This document shows, in pieces, positions 17,534 through 26,696 of a stretch of DNA of 59,551 nt. Under the pieces are notes generated by a model, which worked only from the letters and a program-made list of their open reading frames with translations, ran no database searches and had not been told where the DNA came from. The translations under genes and the position numbers were made by a program. Position 1 is the first letter of the stretch; each line of letters opens with the position of its first letter. Origin of the DNA: Phycisphaerales bacterium (GTDB taxonomy: Bacteria > Planctomycetota > Phycisphaerae > UBA1845); the NCBI GenBank assembly GCA_020852275.1, contig JADZBE010000009.1, forward strand, positions 1 through 59,551, in the 5' to 3' direction.

Positions 17534-19609
17534 ATGCTCGCCTTGGCGATCATCCCGCTTTCACCGCGCGTCGCGATGGGTTCGGCGGCCGCTTGTGGTG
17601 GCGACGGCGCGAGTGGCCCCTTCATCGATCCTGATCTGATCCGCGCGATGGAGGAGAAGCCGGACGCGGAGCACGCCATCATCGTGGTCGCGCGGCTTTC
17701 GCGCGCGCCGTTCGATCTGGAGTCGATGCTGCCCGCGCCGGATGAGTACAACGCATGCACGGCCCGCTGGCTTGTCTGGGAGGACTTGCGGCAACGGTGC
17801 GAAAAGGGCGAGGATATTTCGGAGGCTGAACTGGAGACGGCCGAGCGCGAGGCGAGGGATTTCGACCGTTCGCTGGTGGACAAGCAGGAGACCGCGTACG
17901 AGGCGCACTATTGGGACTACGCCGCCATCGTCGCGCAGGACGTTCCGCAAGTGTTGGAAGAAGCTCGCGCCATTCTCGGCACGCGAGTGCGCCAACTGCA
18001 CGAGGCCAGCCAGTTGCTCCCGGCCACGGCGACGCGCGACGAAATCGAGAAGCTCTGCGGCGTGGCAGGGATCAAAGAAATCTGGCTCGATCTGCCCATC
18101 GAGCCGCAACTGGACATCAGCCGCCTCAGCATCGAGGCCGACCGCGTCCACAACGGCGAAGTCGCCGGCGTGCCGTACACCGGCGCGGGCGTCAAAGTGG
18201 CGGTGGTGGACTCGGGCCTAGCGCCGGATCATCCGCGCCTCCCCATCCCCACGGCGGCGAACCAGAAGAACTTCGCGTGCCGGGATGGAAGAGATGCGAC
18301 GGATTGGTGCGAGTGTACGTTTGGGCATGGCCACGGCACCAACGTAACAGGGATCATCTTCGCCCAGGAAGATGATTGTTGTCTCGGAGGCGACTGCCCC
18401 GCCTATTGTGAAGGCCAGTGTTCCGATCCCAGCGATCAGTGTGTCGGAATAGCACCCGATGCCACCATTATCATCGGGAAGATCATTCACGAGGTTCCCT
18501 TATTTGGATGTCCCCCCTGTGGTCAATGTACGCCCTGTCCTAACAACTACTACCCGCCGAACTGGTCGCTTTTCATGGAAGGGTTGTCTTGGGCAGCGAC
18601 CTTTCCGGCTGAAATCGGCCCCAATGCAGATGTCATCAGTAGTAGCTTGGCAGGCGCCGAGTACAATCAACATAGTCAAACAACCGCACAGCATGTGACG
18701 GCACTCAATCTCGATTGGATCATTAACTCAGGCGGTGCCGTTTGTTCCCAAGCCTGCGGCAATTCCGGAACTGGTGGCGTCCTGCCTCCATCTGGCGCCT
18801 GTAATGCAATCAGTGTTGGCGCGTATGACGACCAGGGGACAGTGAGTCGTGCGGACGATACTTTGGTTCCAGGCTCATCACAGGGTCCAACGGCGGACCT
18901 GCGACGAAAACCGGACGTCTGCGCTCCCGGCGGAACGATCACGACTACGGCTTACTGCTACGATCCCCCCAACGACCTCATGGAAGAGTTCGGTGCCACA
19001 AGCTCCGCCAGTCCTCACGTAGGGGGAACGCTTGCCTTGCTTAAGGAGGCTCGGCCGAGCCTGACGCCCAGACAGGCACATGCGATTATTGTCAATTCGG
19101 CCGTACCGTACGGCGGCAACCCGGAATGGCAGGCGAAGCCTGGCTGGGGACAATTGAACGCCTTTCAGGCCGTATCATGGCGGAATCGTCTGCATGACGG
19201 CACGGTCTCCGATCCAAACGACATGGAAGTCGTAGGGATTACGACGGTGCCAGCAGGAGCCACCGTCATCGCAAGTCTTGTTTGGCACCGCGCGATGATG
19301 AGCGAAGTGGACCCGGTAGAGGATGAGAACGGCAACCCGTCGCCTGCAAGCCTTGAGCTGTTCTTGGAGCGCAAGCTGTCGCCGGGAAGCTGGGCGCTCG
19401 TGGATTCCGATGTCGTAGCACCCAACGCCGGATCCGACGGTAAGCAAGAGGACAACAGTCGCCGAGTATCGGGCGATCAAGCTGCATACGGCCAGCCGCA
19501 ATACCTGTTCCGGGTTCGAGTTGAGCACAACCCTACGCTGGATTCTCCGTTTTCTGGAGCCCAGTCATTCACGCTGGCATGCTCACATGCCCTTGTTGTG
19601 TCTCCATGA
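17534..19609 (+). CDS. Secreted subtilase (S8 family serine protease)
   Basis: About 691 residues from the ATG at 17534; the true start may be 17394 through a frame change in the microsatellite. The hydrophobic MLALAIIPLSPRVAMGSAAA is a signal peptide lacking its charged N-region in this frame. The S8 catalytic triad is complete: Asp in VKVAVVDSGLAPDH, His in FGHGHGTNVTG and Ser in GATSSASPHVGGT. The oxyanion Asn is in the ACGNSGTGG block. An N-terminal prodomain-like region contains a helical Glu/Ala/Arg-rich segment (SEAELETAEREARDFDRSL). A Cys-rich insertion (CCLGGDCPAYCEGQCSDPSDQC) between His and Ser is unusual. A beta-rich domain of about 130 residues follows. Probably extracellular or surface attached. 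Confidence 0.9.
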   Translation: MLALAIIPLSPRVAMGSAAACGGDGASGPFIDPDLIRAMEEKPDAEHAIIVVARLSRAPFDLESMLPAPDEYNACTARWLVWEDLRQRCEKGEDISEAELETAEREARDFDRSLVDKQETAYEAHYWDYAAIVAQDVPQVLEEARAILGTRVRQLHEASQLLPATATRDEIEKLCGVAGIKEIWLDLPIEPQLDISRLSIEADRVHNGEVAGVPYTGAGVKVAVVDSGLAPDHPRLPIPTAANQKNFACRDGRDATDWCECTFGHGHGTNVTGIIFAQEDDCCLGGDCPAYCEGQCSDPSDQCVGIAPDATIIIGKIIHEVPLFGCPPCGQCTPCPNNYYPPNWSLFMEGLSWAATFPAEIGPNADVISSSLAGAEYNQHSQTTAQHVTALNLDWIINSGGAVCSQACGNSGTGGVLPPSGACNAISVGAYDDQGTVSRADDTLVPGSSQGPTADLRRKPDVCAPGGTITTTAYCYDPPNDLMEEFGATSSASPHVGGTLALLKEARPSLTPRQAHAIIVNSAVPYGGNPEWQAKPGWGQLNAFQAVSWRNRLHDGTVSDPNDMEVVGITTVPAGATVIASLVWHRAMMSEVDPVEDENGNPSPASLELFLERKLSPGSWALVDSDVVAPNAGSDGKQEDNSRRVSGDQAAYGQPQYLFRVRVEHNPTLDSPFSGAQSFTLACSHALVVSP

Positions 19610-19768
19610 TATTTCCGAAACGCGGGCAGACTCACTCGGCGTCAGCCTCTCCCGCGGCACCAGGTTGAACCGGGATGGAAGAACCGGCGACATCTTCGAA
19701 TCATGGCGAGGAATCGTTTGGATGTGTGTCGTTGCCCATGGGTTGCATCCAGCAGGGAGAACCATTTC

Positions 19769-20692
19769 ATGACTATAATCATTGAATGTGTGATGTTCTG
19801 GACTTTGTTGTCGGCTGCGTCCACGGATACTCGGATTTTGTATGACAGCTTATGTATAACAGACGAGGGCGGATACGCGGGCTACGGTTGCCATTGCGGG
19901 GGGGACGGGATATGGGGCGCAGCATATGACCTGCAGTATGCAGACGACTTCGAACTACAAGACATGGATTTTATAACAAATGTGACTGCGGACTTTGTCT
20001 CGCATCGAGGTCTTTGTGCCTCGCGTGCCTGCCTCTCATTTCACGCTCCCGACGATGACTGTCTAGCTAACAATGATGCAATTATTCAACTCGACATCGG
20101 GCAAGGCGGCATCAACTGTGAACCGTTTGAGGATTCGGAATATGGGCTGGAGGGAGTGCGAGTCCGCATCTCGCTGGTGGACCCTGTCGCACTTCCAGCA
20201 GGTCGCTGGTATGTGTCAATGCAACCGGCGGACTCGGAAGACTGGAGTTACATTGTAGCCACGCTGAATGAGCCGAATTGCGGAGCGCATCTCTGCGGAG
20301 GAAATTTTCGGGATGGAGGCGGCTGGAACACCTGCTGCGAAGGGATGGGGGGTTATGGATACGATGTTTGGACTCGGAGCATTCTCTTTGAGGAACCGAC
20401 TGCCGCCATGCGCATCGAAGGCATCCCCGGCGGCGACTGCGGAGGGAGCGAGGATGTGTCCGCCAAGTGCAAGCCGGGCGACGGCGGGAGGCCGGGGAAG
20501 ATCATCGTCAAGGTGCGCAAGGGTCAACCTAACGGGACGGTTACGGCACTGCTCGACCCGCCTGATCCGCGGTCGATGAGCATTGCGCTGGACGATCGCG
20601 GGCGCGGGAAGGGGAAGTTCAGGGACGTTCCGCTCGGCGAGCATCGCGTGTTTGTATGCGATTCGATCGTGGAAGTGACATGCGCGCCGTAA
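19769..20692 (+). CDS. Secreted protein with shared C-terminal domain
   Basis: 307 residues from ATG 19769, chosen for its GGGAGA site upstream. The N-terminal MTIIIECVMFWTLLSAASTD is a signal peptide. The middle part is Cys-rich, with an unrecognised fold and beta-sheet-like sequence (ITDEGGYAGYGCHCGGDGIWG, VRVRISLVDPVALPAGRWYVSM). The last 80 residues (VSAKCKPGDGGRPGKIIVKV to the end) align with the C-terminus of the 933-residue protein at 10335-13136, suggesting a shared sorting or anchoring domain. It follows the subtilase by 160 nt on the same strand and could be its partner or substrate. AT content is a little higher than that of its neighbours. Function unknown. Confidence 0.7.
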   Translation: MTIIIECVMFWTLLSAASTDTRILYDSLCITDEGGYAGYGCHCGGDGIWGAAYDLQYADDFELQDMDFITNVTADFVSHRGLCASRACLSFHAPDDDCLANNDAIIQLDIGQGGINCEPFEDSEYGLEGVRVRISLVDPVALPAGRWYVSMQPADSEDWSYIVATLNEPNCGAHLCGGNFRDGGGWNTCCEGMGGYGYDVWTRSILFEEPTAAMRIEGIPGGDCGGSEDVSAKCKPGDGGRPGKIIVKVRKGQPNGTVTALLDPPDPRSMSIALDDRGRGKGKFRDVPLGEHRVFVCDSIVEVTCAP

Positions 20693-20709
20693 GCGCCGCT
20701 TCCGGTAAA

Positions 20710-20844
20710 CCCGTGGTGGAACTCGAAACCGGGCAGGAGGCCCTCTACCCCCGCACAGACGGGCGTCCAATCCGCTCGGAAAAACCGTTGGATTCTCGCC
20801 TCCTGGCAATCCATCAACTGGATTCCCGCCTTCGCGGGAATGAC
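20710..20844. mobile_element. ~135-bp REPIN-like element (family C, copy 1)
   Basis: Begins CCGTGGTGGAACTCGAAACC and ends with the REP palindrome GATTCCCGCCTTCGCGGGAA. Its whole length aligns with 49384-49518: CGTGGTG-AACTCGA, GCAG, CCCCCGC-CAG, CCA-TCCGC, GAAAA-CCG-TGGATT and the terminal palindrome. The two outer palindromes are in inverted arrangement, as in REPIN elements. No gene is present in 20693-20924. Confidence 0.7.
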
Positions 20845-20924
20845 GCGCATCGCCTTTTAACACGCACTGATAGCCGGGTGCGGGAGGGGTTCCGCCGCCG
20901 AGCCGTCAGTCGACTGTGGAACCG

Positions 20925-21821
20925 TCACGTCCCCGTGGCCATCCGGTACCTCGGCAGGTCCGACTTGATGTACTGGAACACCGCGCGCGTGGCCGTGGAG
21001 CGGTTGAGCGTGTAGAAGTGAATGCCCGCCACGCCCGCGCCGATCAGTCCGAGGCACTGCTGCGTGGCGTGGAAGGTGCCCACGTGCCGCACGGCTTCGG
21101 CGTCGTCCTCGACGGACTCAATCCGGTTGAGCAGGTCGGCGGGGATCCTCGCGCCGCACATCTTCGTGAAGCGCTTGATCTGCTTCACCGAGAGGATGGG
21201 CATGATCCCCGCGATGATCGGCACGCCGATGCCGCAGCGCTGCGCCCGCTCGCGGAAGCGGAGGAAGTCGGCGTTGTCGAAAAACAGTTGCGTGATGAGA
21301 AAATCCACGCCCGAGTCCACCTTGCGCCTCAGGTGGTCGAGGTCCGCATCGAGGCTCGGCGATTCCGGATGCCCTTCCGGGTAGCAGGCCGCCCCGAGGC
21401 AGAACCGGTAGCGCTCCCGGACGAACGCCACCAGCTCATTCGCATGGGTGAAGCCGCCTTGGGCGGGCGCGAACGGTCCAGTTCCCTCCGGCGGGTCGCC
21501 GCGCAGCGCGAGCACGTTCTCCACGCCGCGCGACTTCAGGTCGTCGAGCACGCCGGAAATCTCATCCTTCGACGCGCCGACGCAGGTGATGTGCGCCAGC
21601 GGCTCGATGCCGATGTCGGACTTGATCCGCGCGACCAGCTCAACCGTCTTTCGCCGGGTGCTTCCGCCGGCGCCGTAGGTCACGGAGACGTAGTCGGGAT
21701 GGAGAGGGCGGAGCGCCTCCACCGTCCGATAAAGATCCCAGAAGCCCATCTCGTCCTTGGGGGGGAAGAACTCGAACGAGAGGGTCGGCGAATGCTGATC
21801 GATCTGATCGCGGATGCGCAT
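20925..21821 (-). CDS. metF: Methylenetetrahydrofolate reductase
   Basis: 298 residues, the usual length for the catalytic domain. It reduces 5,10-methylene-THF to 5-methyl-THF with FAD, supplying methyl groups for methionine. Hallmarks: SFEFFPPKDEMGFW, VTYGAGGSTRRKTVE, AHITCVG, NVLALRGDPPEGTG, the conserved Glu in SFEFFPPK, and DFLITQLFFDNADFL for flavin contacts. ATG 21821 has AAGGAG upstream. It starts 24 nt downstream of tRNA-Tyr on the same strand, so co-transcription is likely. Confidence 0.96.
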   Translation of the reverse strand: MRIRDQIDQHSPTLSFEFFPPKDEMGFWDLYRTVEALRPLHPDYVSVTYGAGGSTRRKTVELVARIKSDIGIEPLAHITCVGASKDEISGVLDDLKSRGVENVLALRGDPPEGTGPFAPAQGGFTHANELVAFVRERYRFCLGAACYPEGHPESPSLDADLDHLRRKVDSGVDFLITQLFFDNADFLRFRERAQRCGIGVPIIAGIMPILSVKQIKRFTKMCGARIPADLLNRIESVEDDAEAVRHVGTFHATQQCLGLIGAGVAGIHFYTLNRSTATRAVFQYIKSDLPRYRMATGT

Positions 21822-21845
21822 CAGCCGCTCCTTCGCCGCAAGTAA

Positions 21846-21928
21846 TGGGCGCGGAAGGATTTGAACCTTCGTAGGCTAACGCCAACGGGTTTACAGCCCG
21901 TCCCCTTTGGCCACTCGGGCACACGCCC
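21846..21928 (-). tRNA. tRNA-Tyr (anticodon GUA)
   Basis: The acceptor GGGCGTG pairs with CGCGCCC (one G-T). The anticodon stem ACGGG/CCCGT holds loop CTGTAAA. The T arm contains GGTTCAAATCC, and there is a long variable arm TGGCGTTAGCCTAC as expected for class II tRNA-Tyr. Discriminator A; no CCA encoded. Length 83 nt. Confidence 0.97.
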
Positions 21929-22153
21929 TGCCGTGCAGGCAGCCCCGTATCCTATCGGCGATCTCGCGGGGAACAAGCCGCAAAGATCAAGGGTCAATCG
22001 AACCAACCGAACGACCCTGCCCGCACCGCATTCGCACCGTTGGGCTGCACAAAGGGGGTTGCCCAGAGCCTCGCCAGGCGTTATTATTTAACGCCGTGCA
22101 ACTATTGCACGTTTGCAAGTACATGCCGTGTCTCTTCCAAGGAGGACGCGATC

Positions 22154-24070
22154 ATGGTTCGCCAACATTCGGCTTGGGCGTCGAGCTTTCCGTGCCTGCT
22201 TGCGGTTGTACTCATGGTCGCTGGAGCGGGACTGGCAGAACCGCCGAAATCCAGCAAGGCAAGGCCCTCTGCGGAACCCGCCTCCAGCGCCGCTTCAAGC
22301 TCACGACCGAAGACCTCGGCATCGTCTTCGGGGTCATCCGCGCGACCCCCCAGCGCAGCGTCGGCCTCAACCTCTCGATCGGCGCAAAAGCCGGCGGTCT
22401 CCAGCCGTTCCGCCAAGCCTCCAGCAGGTACGGCGAACTCCCATCGACCGCCGAGCGCAACCTCTTCCAACGCGAGTCGCAGCTCCGGCGCACCGACGGT
22501 CAAGCGACCCGCGGCCTCATCAGCGGGATCGCCGCCAGCTTCGATCGGTCCGTCATCCCGATCAACCCGGCCATCCGCATCATCATCCGACGGCAACGCA
22601 CCGTCAGGATCCGCGTCGCTGTTCGCTCGCCCGGCGACTCGATCCATGGGGAACCCGCTCCTGACGCCGTCGCGCGCGCCGTCGAAATCGAGCGGCGAAG
22701 CGCTGCGGCCACCCAGCACGCACACCGTGATTCCGCGCAGCCTCGCGCCGCGCGCCGCCGATGGCGCCTCGCTGATCGCGCGACCCGTTCCCGGCACCAG
22801 TCCCGAAATCCGCGGCTCGACACACGGCGCGCGGCCGACGCCCTCCAATCCACCGTCATGGTCGCTGCCGAGACGCGAGCCTTTGATCGGATGGAGCATC
22901 GGACCCTCGCCGGACTTGAACCGCGACTGCGCGGACCCTTACGGATCCGGGCAACCGGGGATGGGTTGGTCCGGCGGGCCATATGACCGCCCACAGGGCC
23001 GGAGCAACCCGTTTCTCGACAGCCTGTCATCGCATCGCGCCGCTTGTGATTCGCATCCTGCCCCCGCCAACCATTCCTCCTCCTCATGCGTGCCCGGGTC
23101 CTCCTGCCGCGTGCCGAGGCCTCCCTCTTGCGGCAGCGCGTCGTACGGCTGCGTGCCGCCGATGGCCTGCGCCCCGTGGATGAACTTCCGGTTCACGCGG
23201 TACTCGTATTGGCCCTTCGTCTGGTTCCCGACGACCACCCGGTACAACTACGGCGATTCGTGGTCGGCGCGGGGTTATGATCCAAGCTGGAACTACGACT
23301 ATCCGGCCCAGCCGAACGCCTTTCTTGAGGTTGCGCCGACGCCGGATGTGCAGGTTGCCTCGCCGCAAGGCGATGAGACCAGCACGCTGGACGCCGGAGG
23401 TGCATCGTTCACCACGCTGATCGCGGGCGTGGACGCGCGCGTGGACGAGGGCATCGCCGCGTTCGCCGCGGGGGACGCGTCCGCCGCGCGGCGGGCATTT
23501 GCCGCGGCCGTGGCACGCGATCCGAGCGATCCCTATGCTCGCATTCTGTACGGATGGACGTGGTTCGCTGAGGGCGACCCGATGCTGGCGTCGGCGTCCA
23601 TCCGCCTGGCGCTGCAGGAGTTCCCGCATATCCTCGGTCGACCGCTTGACGTGCGGGCCTTGTATCGCGATCGGGTCGCGCTCGACGCTCAACTCGCGGC
23701 GCTGTTCGCGCACGTGGCGCGTCATCACGAGGATCGTGACGCGCGGTTCCTGCTGGGGTATGTTCTCTTCACGGTCGAGCAGCCGCAGGAGGCTTGGGAC
23801 GTGCTGCTGCCGCTGATGCAAAGCGGCGAGGCGGACGCAATCGCGGCGGACCTCCTGCGCATTCTCGCGGAGATCCTCGGCGTAGAGGCGCCGGTCGCGG
23901 CGCCGATGATGCCGGACGATTCCGCCACGCCGCCGCAGGCGACGCCGGGCGCTGCGGAGGATGCGCCGGTCGCGCCGCAAGATTCGCCGGACCCGGCCGC
24001 CGCCTGGCCGGGCGAGTTGGATTCAACGCAAGAATCCTCGCAGAACTTTGATGAAGCCGAAGGAACGTAA
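22154..24070 (+). CDS. Secreted Ser/Pro-rich protein with TPR-like C-terminal domain
   Basis: 638 residues from ATG 22154, preceded by GGAGGA. The signal peptide is MVRQHSAWASSFPCLLAVVLM (cleavage after GLA). A long Ser/Ala/Pro-rich unstructured region (residues 25-260) follows, then a region rich in Tyr/Trp/Gly/Cys with repeated Asp-Pro motifs (YDPSWNYDYPAQPN). The last 200 residues are alpha-helical TPR-like (AAFAAGDASAARRAFAAAVARDPSDPYA, and EQPQEAWDVLLPLMQSGEADA). The tail is Pro/Asp-rich. No enzyme is recognised. Its stop overlaps the next gene's start by 20 nt, implying coupling to the TMTC-like transferase. Confidence 0.7.
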   Translation: MVRQHSAWASSFPCLLAVVLMVAGAGLAEPPKSSKARPSAEPASSAASSSRPKTSASSSGSSARPPSAASASTSRSAQKPAVSSRSAKPPAGTANSHRPPSATSSNASRSSGAPTVKRPAASSAGSPPASIGPSSRSTRPSASSSDGNAPSGSASLFARPATRSMGNPLLTPSRAPSKSSGEALRPPSTHTVIPRSLAPRAADGASLIARPVPGTSPEIRGSTHGARPTPSNPPSWSLPRREPLIGWSIGPSPDLNRDCADPYGSGQPGMGWSGGPYDRPQGRSNPFLDSLSSHRAACDSHPAPANHSSSSCVPGSSCRVPRPPSCGSASYGCVPPMACAPWMNFRFTRYSYWPFVWFPTTTRYNYGDSWSARGYDPSWNYDYPAQPNAFLEVAPTPDVQVASPQGDETSTLDAGGASFTTLIAGVDARVDEGIAAFAAGDASAARRAFAAAVARDPSDPYARILYGWTWFAEGDPMLASASIRLALQEFPHILGRPLDVRALYRDRVALDAQLAALFAHVARHHEDRDARFLLGYVLFTVEQPQEAWDVLLPLMQSGEADAIAADLLRILAEILGVEAPVAAPMMPDDSATPPQATPGAAEDAPVAPQDSPDPAAAWPGELDSTQESSQNFDEAEGT

Positions 24071-26588
24071 GTTCGCCGCGTCCGCCCCGGATCATCGCGC
24101 GGCTCACCGTTCCGTCCCGCTCCCGCCCGTTTCAAGCCGGCGCCGCACGTCCCTTCGGCACGGCGCGCTGATCGCGCTGGCTGCCTGCGCCGTATATGCC
24201 AACTCGTTGAGCAACGGCTTCACCTACGACGACGTGCCGATGGTGGTGCGCAACGAGCACCTCGCCGAGTCGGTCCCGTGGTGGCAACCGTGGGTCGAGC
24301 CGTACTGGCCCGGCAGCAATGAAGGCGACGTGATCGACCTGTTGTATCGCCCGCTGACGGTCCAGACGTACGGCTGGCAGCGGCGGCTGCTGGGGCTGGA
24401 CCCGCTTTCCTTTCACGCGGTGAACGTCCTGCTGCACGCGGTGGTCAGCCTGATGTTGTGGCGCGTGTCGCTGCGGCTGGGCCTGGGCGACGGCGCCGCG
24501 CTCGCCGCCGCGATGCTGTTTGCGGTGCATCCGGTTCACGTCGAGGCGGTGGCCAACATCGTCGGGCGGGCGGAAATCCTCTCCGCGCTGGGCGTGCTGG
24601 GGGCGGTGCTGGCGGAAGACGCTCGCCTCCGCATTGAGCGAGAGAGTGCGGTCCGCACGCCGGGTCGCGTCGCGCAATCGCCGCGACCCTTCCCGCGGAC
24701 CCTTCCTTACGCCGCATGGACGGCGCTGATGCTGCTGTTCGTCGCTGTGGCCGTATTCAGCAAGGAGACCGGCGCGGCGGCGGTGATCGTCGTGACCGGC
24801 TGGCGTCTGTGGTCGTGCAAGCGATGTGGCACCGGTTTGCAACCGGTGGAGTGCAGCACCGGTTTCCAACCGGTGGAGTGCAGCACCGGTTTGCAACCGG
24901 TGGAGTGTGGCACCGGTTTCCAACCGGTGGAGTGTGGCACCGGTTTGCAACCGGTGCAGTGTGGCACCGGTTTGCAACCGGTGGAGTGTGGCACCGGTTT
25001 CCAACCGGTGAGGTGTGGCACAGGTTTCCAACCTGTGCAGCCACCGGTTACAAACCGGTGCCACACCCGTCCGCTTCGCTCGATGTTTCTGCGCACGCTG
25101 CTGCCGGCACTGGCGATCCTCGGACTGTACATGCTCATCCGCTACCACGTCTGCGCCTCGCGGCTCGTCGTGGGCGGGCAGCGCGGCGGCGCGGGCAACT
25201 TCCTGCGCGAAACCGACGCATGGGCCAGACTCTGGTCCCCCTTCGCCGTGCTCGGGCACTATGTCTCGCTGATGGCCTACCCCGCCCGCCTCTTGTGCGA
25301 CTACTCGCTCAATGTCATCACCCCGGTGCGCTCGCCCTTCGAGCCGTTTGCGCTGCTGGGTCTGGGCACGGCAGCCGCGATGGCAACCGCGCTGGCGCGC
25401 TCGCTGCGGCGGCGCGGCGTGGCCGCACTGGTCATCCTCGGCTTCGCCGCGTCCTACGTGATTCCCGGCAACGTCGTGGTGTACATCGACGTCATCATGG
25501 CTGAGCGGCTGTTCTACACGCCGTCGTTGTGGTTGTGCATCCTCGCGGGCATGCTGCTGGCGCCCTATTTGACGCGCGACGCGTCCTCCGCTTCGCGTGG
25601 CGAGACTGCCGCGCCGCGTCCAGGAAGCGCACCGCTGCGCGTTGAGACCGCCACCCCGCCCGCGGCGAGGGTCTTCCGCGCGGCCTTCCTCGTGGCGTGC
25701 GTGGTGCTCGCGGGTCGGACGTGGCTGCGGAATCCCGTCTGGTCGGACACGCGGACGTTGATGCAAAACGATTTGTCGGAGATGTCGCCCGGGCGGCGAA
25801 GCTGTCACGTGTGCGTCGCCCTCGCGCGGGACCGCATCCGAGAAGGCGACCTGCCCGAAGCCGAGGCGCTGGTGCGGGAGGCGGCGGCGATCTATGCCGA
25901 TTTCCCCGGCGTCCACGCGATGATGGCCGAGGTGTTCGAACGGCAGGGTCGCTATGCGGAAGCCGTCGAATGCTGGCGCAGCGCGCTCGTTCTGGCGCCG
26001 CACAACCTGGACTTTTCCGGCCGGCTAGGCGATGCGCAGCGCCTTGCCGCCGGCGTGAATCCCGACGAAGAGCGCGAAGCAGCCAGGCTTCGCGTGGAGG
26101 CCGCCCCGGAAGACCCGCAGGCGCTGCGACGCTGGGCGCAACTGAATGAGTCCGCGGACCCGAAGGTCGCGGAGGACGCTTATCGGCGGCTGCTGGCTAT
26201 TGACGCTGCGGACGTGCCGGCCTGGAAGGCGCTGGCCTACGTTCGCGTAGCGCTGAATCGCAGGCACGACGCGGCCGGCGCGTATCGACAGGCACTCGCG
26301 CTGGCGCCCAACGACTGGGAGGCGCACACCAATCTCTCCGTCCTGCTCATCGACCGCACGGATGCGGCGCTCTTCGACCCGCGCGGCGCCATTGCGCACG
26401 CCCGCCGCGCGGTCGAGCTTAATCCCACGCACTGGGACCTTCGCGTCAACCTCGCCGAGGTGCTCGCCCATTGCGGTCAGGAGTCCGAAGCCGCCGACCT
26501 GTTCGAAAACCTCGCCGCGCAATCCGCGCCGGGTTCTCCCCAACAGCGCCTCTACCACGATCGGGCGAAGGCGCTGCGCGGCAGGTGA
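24051..26588 (+). CDS. TMTC-like membrane O-glycosyltransferase with TPR domain
   Basis: About 845 residues from ATG 24051. The start overlaps the upstream stop at 24070, and there is no strong ribosome binding site. The N-terminal region matches TMTC/GT-C transferases: SNGFTYDDVPMVVRNEHL (acidic DD in the first loop), FHAVNVLLHAVVSLML, LFAVHPVHVEAVANIVGRAEILSAL, and later DYSLNVITPVRSPFEP and MAERLFYTPSL. The C-terminal 300 residues are TPR-like (AWKALAYVRVALNRRHDAAGAYRQALALAPNDWEAHTNLSVLL). Membrane topology implies transfer from a lipid-linked sugar to Ser/Thr of extracytoplasmic proteins. An array of family A repeats (residues about 260-340, GTGLQPVE/GTGFQPVE) is inserted in frame in a loop. 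It is probably not part of the catalytic core. Confidence 0.8.
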   Translation: MKPKERKFAASAPDHRAAHRSVPLPPVSSRRRTSLRHGALIALAACAVYANSLSNGFTYDDVPMVVRNEHLAESVPWWQPWVEPYWPGSNEGDVIDLLYRPLTVQTYGWQRRLLGLDPLSFHAVNVLLHAVVSLMLWRVSLRLGLGDGAALAAAMLFAVHPVHVEAVANIVGRAEILSALGVLGAVLAEDARLRIERESAVRTPGRVAQSPRPFPRTLPYAAWTALMLLFVAVAVFSKETGAAAVIVVTGWRLWSCKRCGTGLQPVECSTGFQPVECSTGLQPVECGTGFQPVECGTGLQPVQCGTGLQPVECGTGFQPVRCGTGFQPVQPPVTNRCHTRPLRSMFLRTLLPALAILGLYMLIRYHVCASRLVVGGQRGGAGNFLRETDAWARLWSPFAVLGHYVSLMAYPARLLCDYSLNVITPVRSPFEPFALLGLGTAAAMATALARSLRRRGVAALVILGFAASYVIPGNVVVYIDVIMAERLFYTPSLWLCILAGMLLAPYLTRDASSASRGETAAPRPGSAPLRVETATPPAARVFRAAFLVACVVLAGRTWLRNPVWSDTRTLMQNDLSEMSPGRRSCHVCVALARDRIREGDLPEAEALVREAAAIYADFPGVHAMMAEVFERQGRYAEAVECWRSALVLAPHNLDFSGRLGDAQRLAAGVNPDEEREAARLRVEAAPEDPQALRRWAQLNESADPKVAEDAYRRLLAIDAADVPAWKALAYVRVALNRRHDAAGAYRQALALAPNDWEAHTNLSVLLIDRTDAALFDPRGAIAHARRAVELNPTHWDLRVNLAEVLAHCGQESEAADLFENLAAQSAPGSPQQRLYHDRAKALRGR
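24830..25070. repeat. In-frame array of nine family A palindromes inside the TMTC-like gene
   Basis: Nine copies of the palindrome CACCGGTTTGCAACCGGTG or its TTTCC variant, joined by GAGTGTGG or GAGTGCAG. The period is 27 bp, exactly nine codons, so it encodes a repeated nonapeptide CGTG(L/F)QPVE. The frame stays open. The last copies are diverged (CACAGGTTTCCAACCTGTG and an inverted copy near 25045-25066). Confidence 0.95.
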
Positions 26589-26696
26589 CATGTTCCGCTG
26601 CAAAACGCGCCGAGCTTTGCGGCGCAGTCCACCCGTCTTGGGGGCTTATCTCGCTTGCCATGGGGTGGCAGAACTCCGGACCGGGCATTGGGGCCG

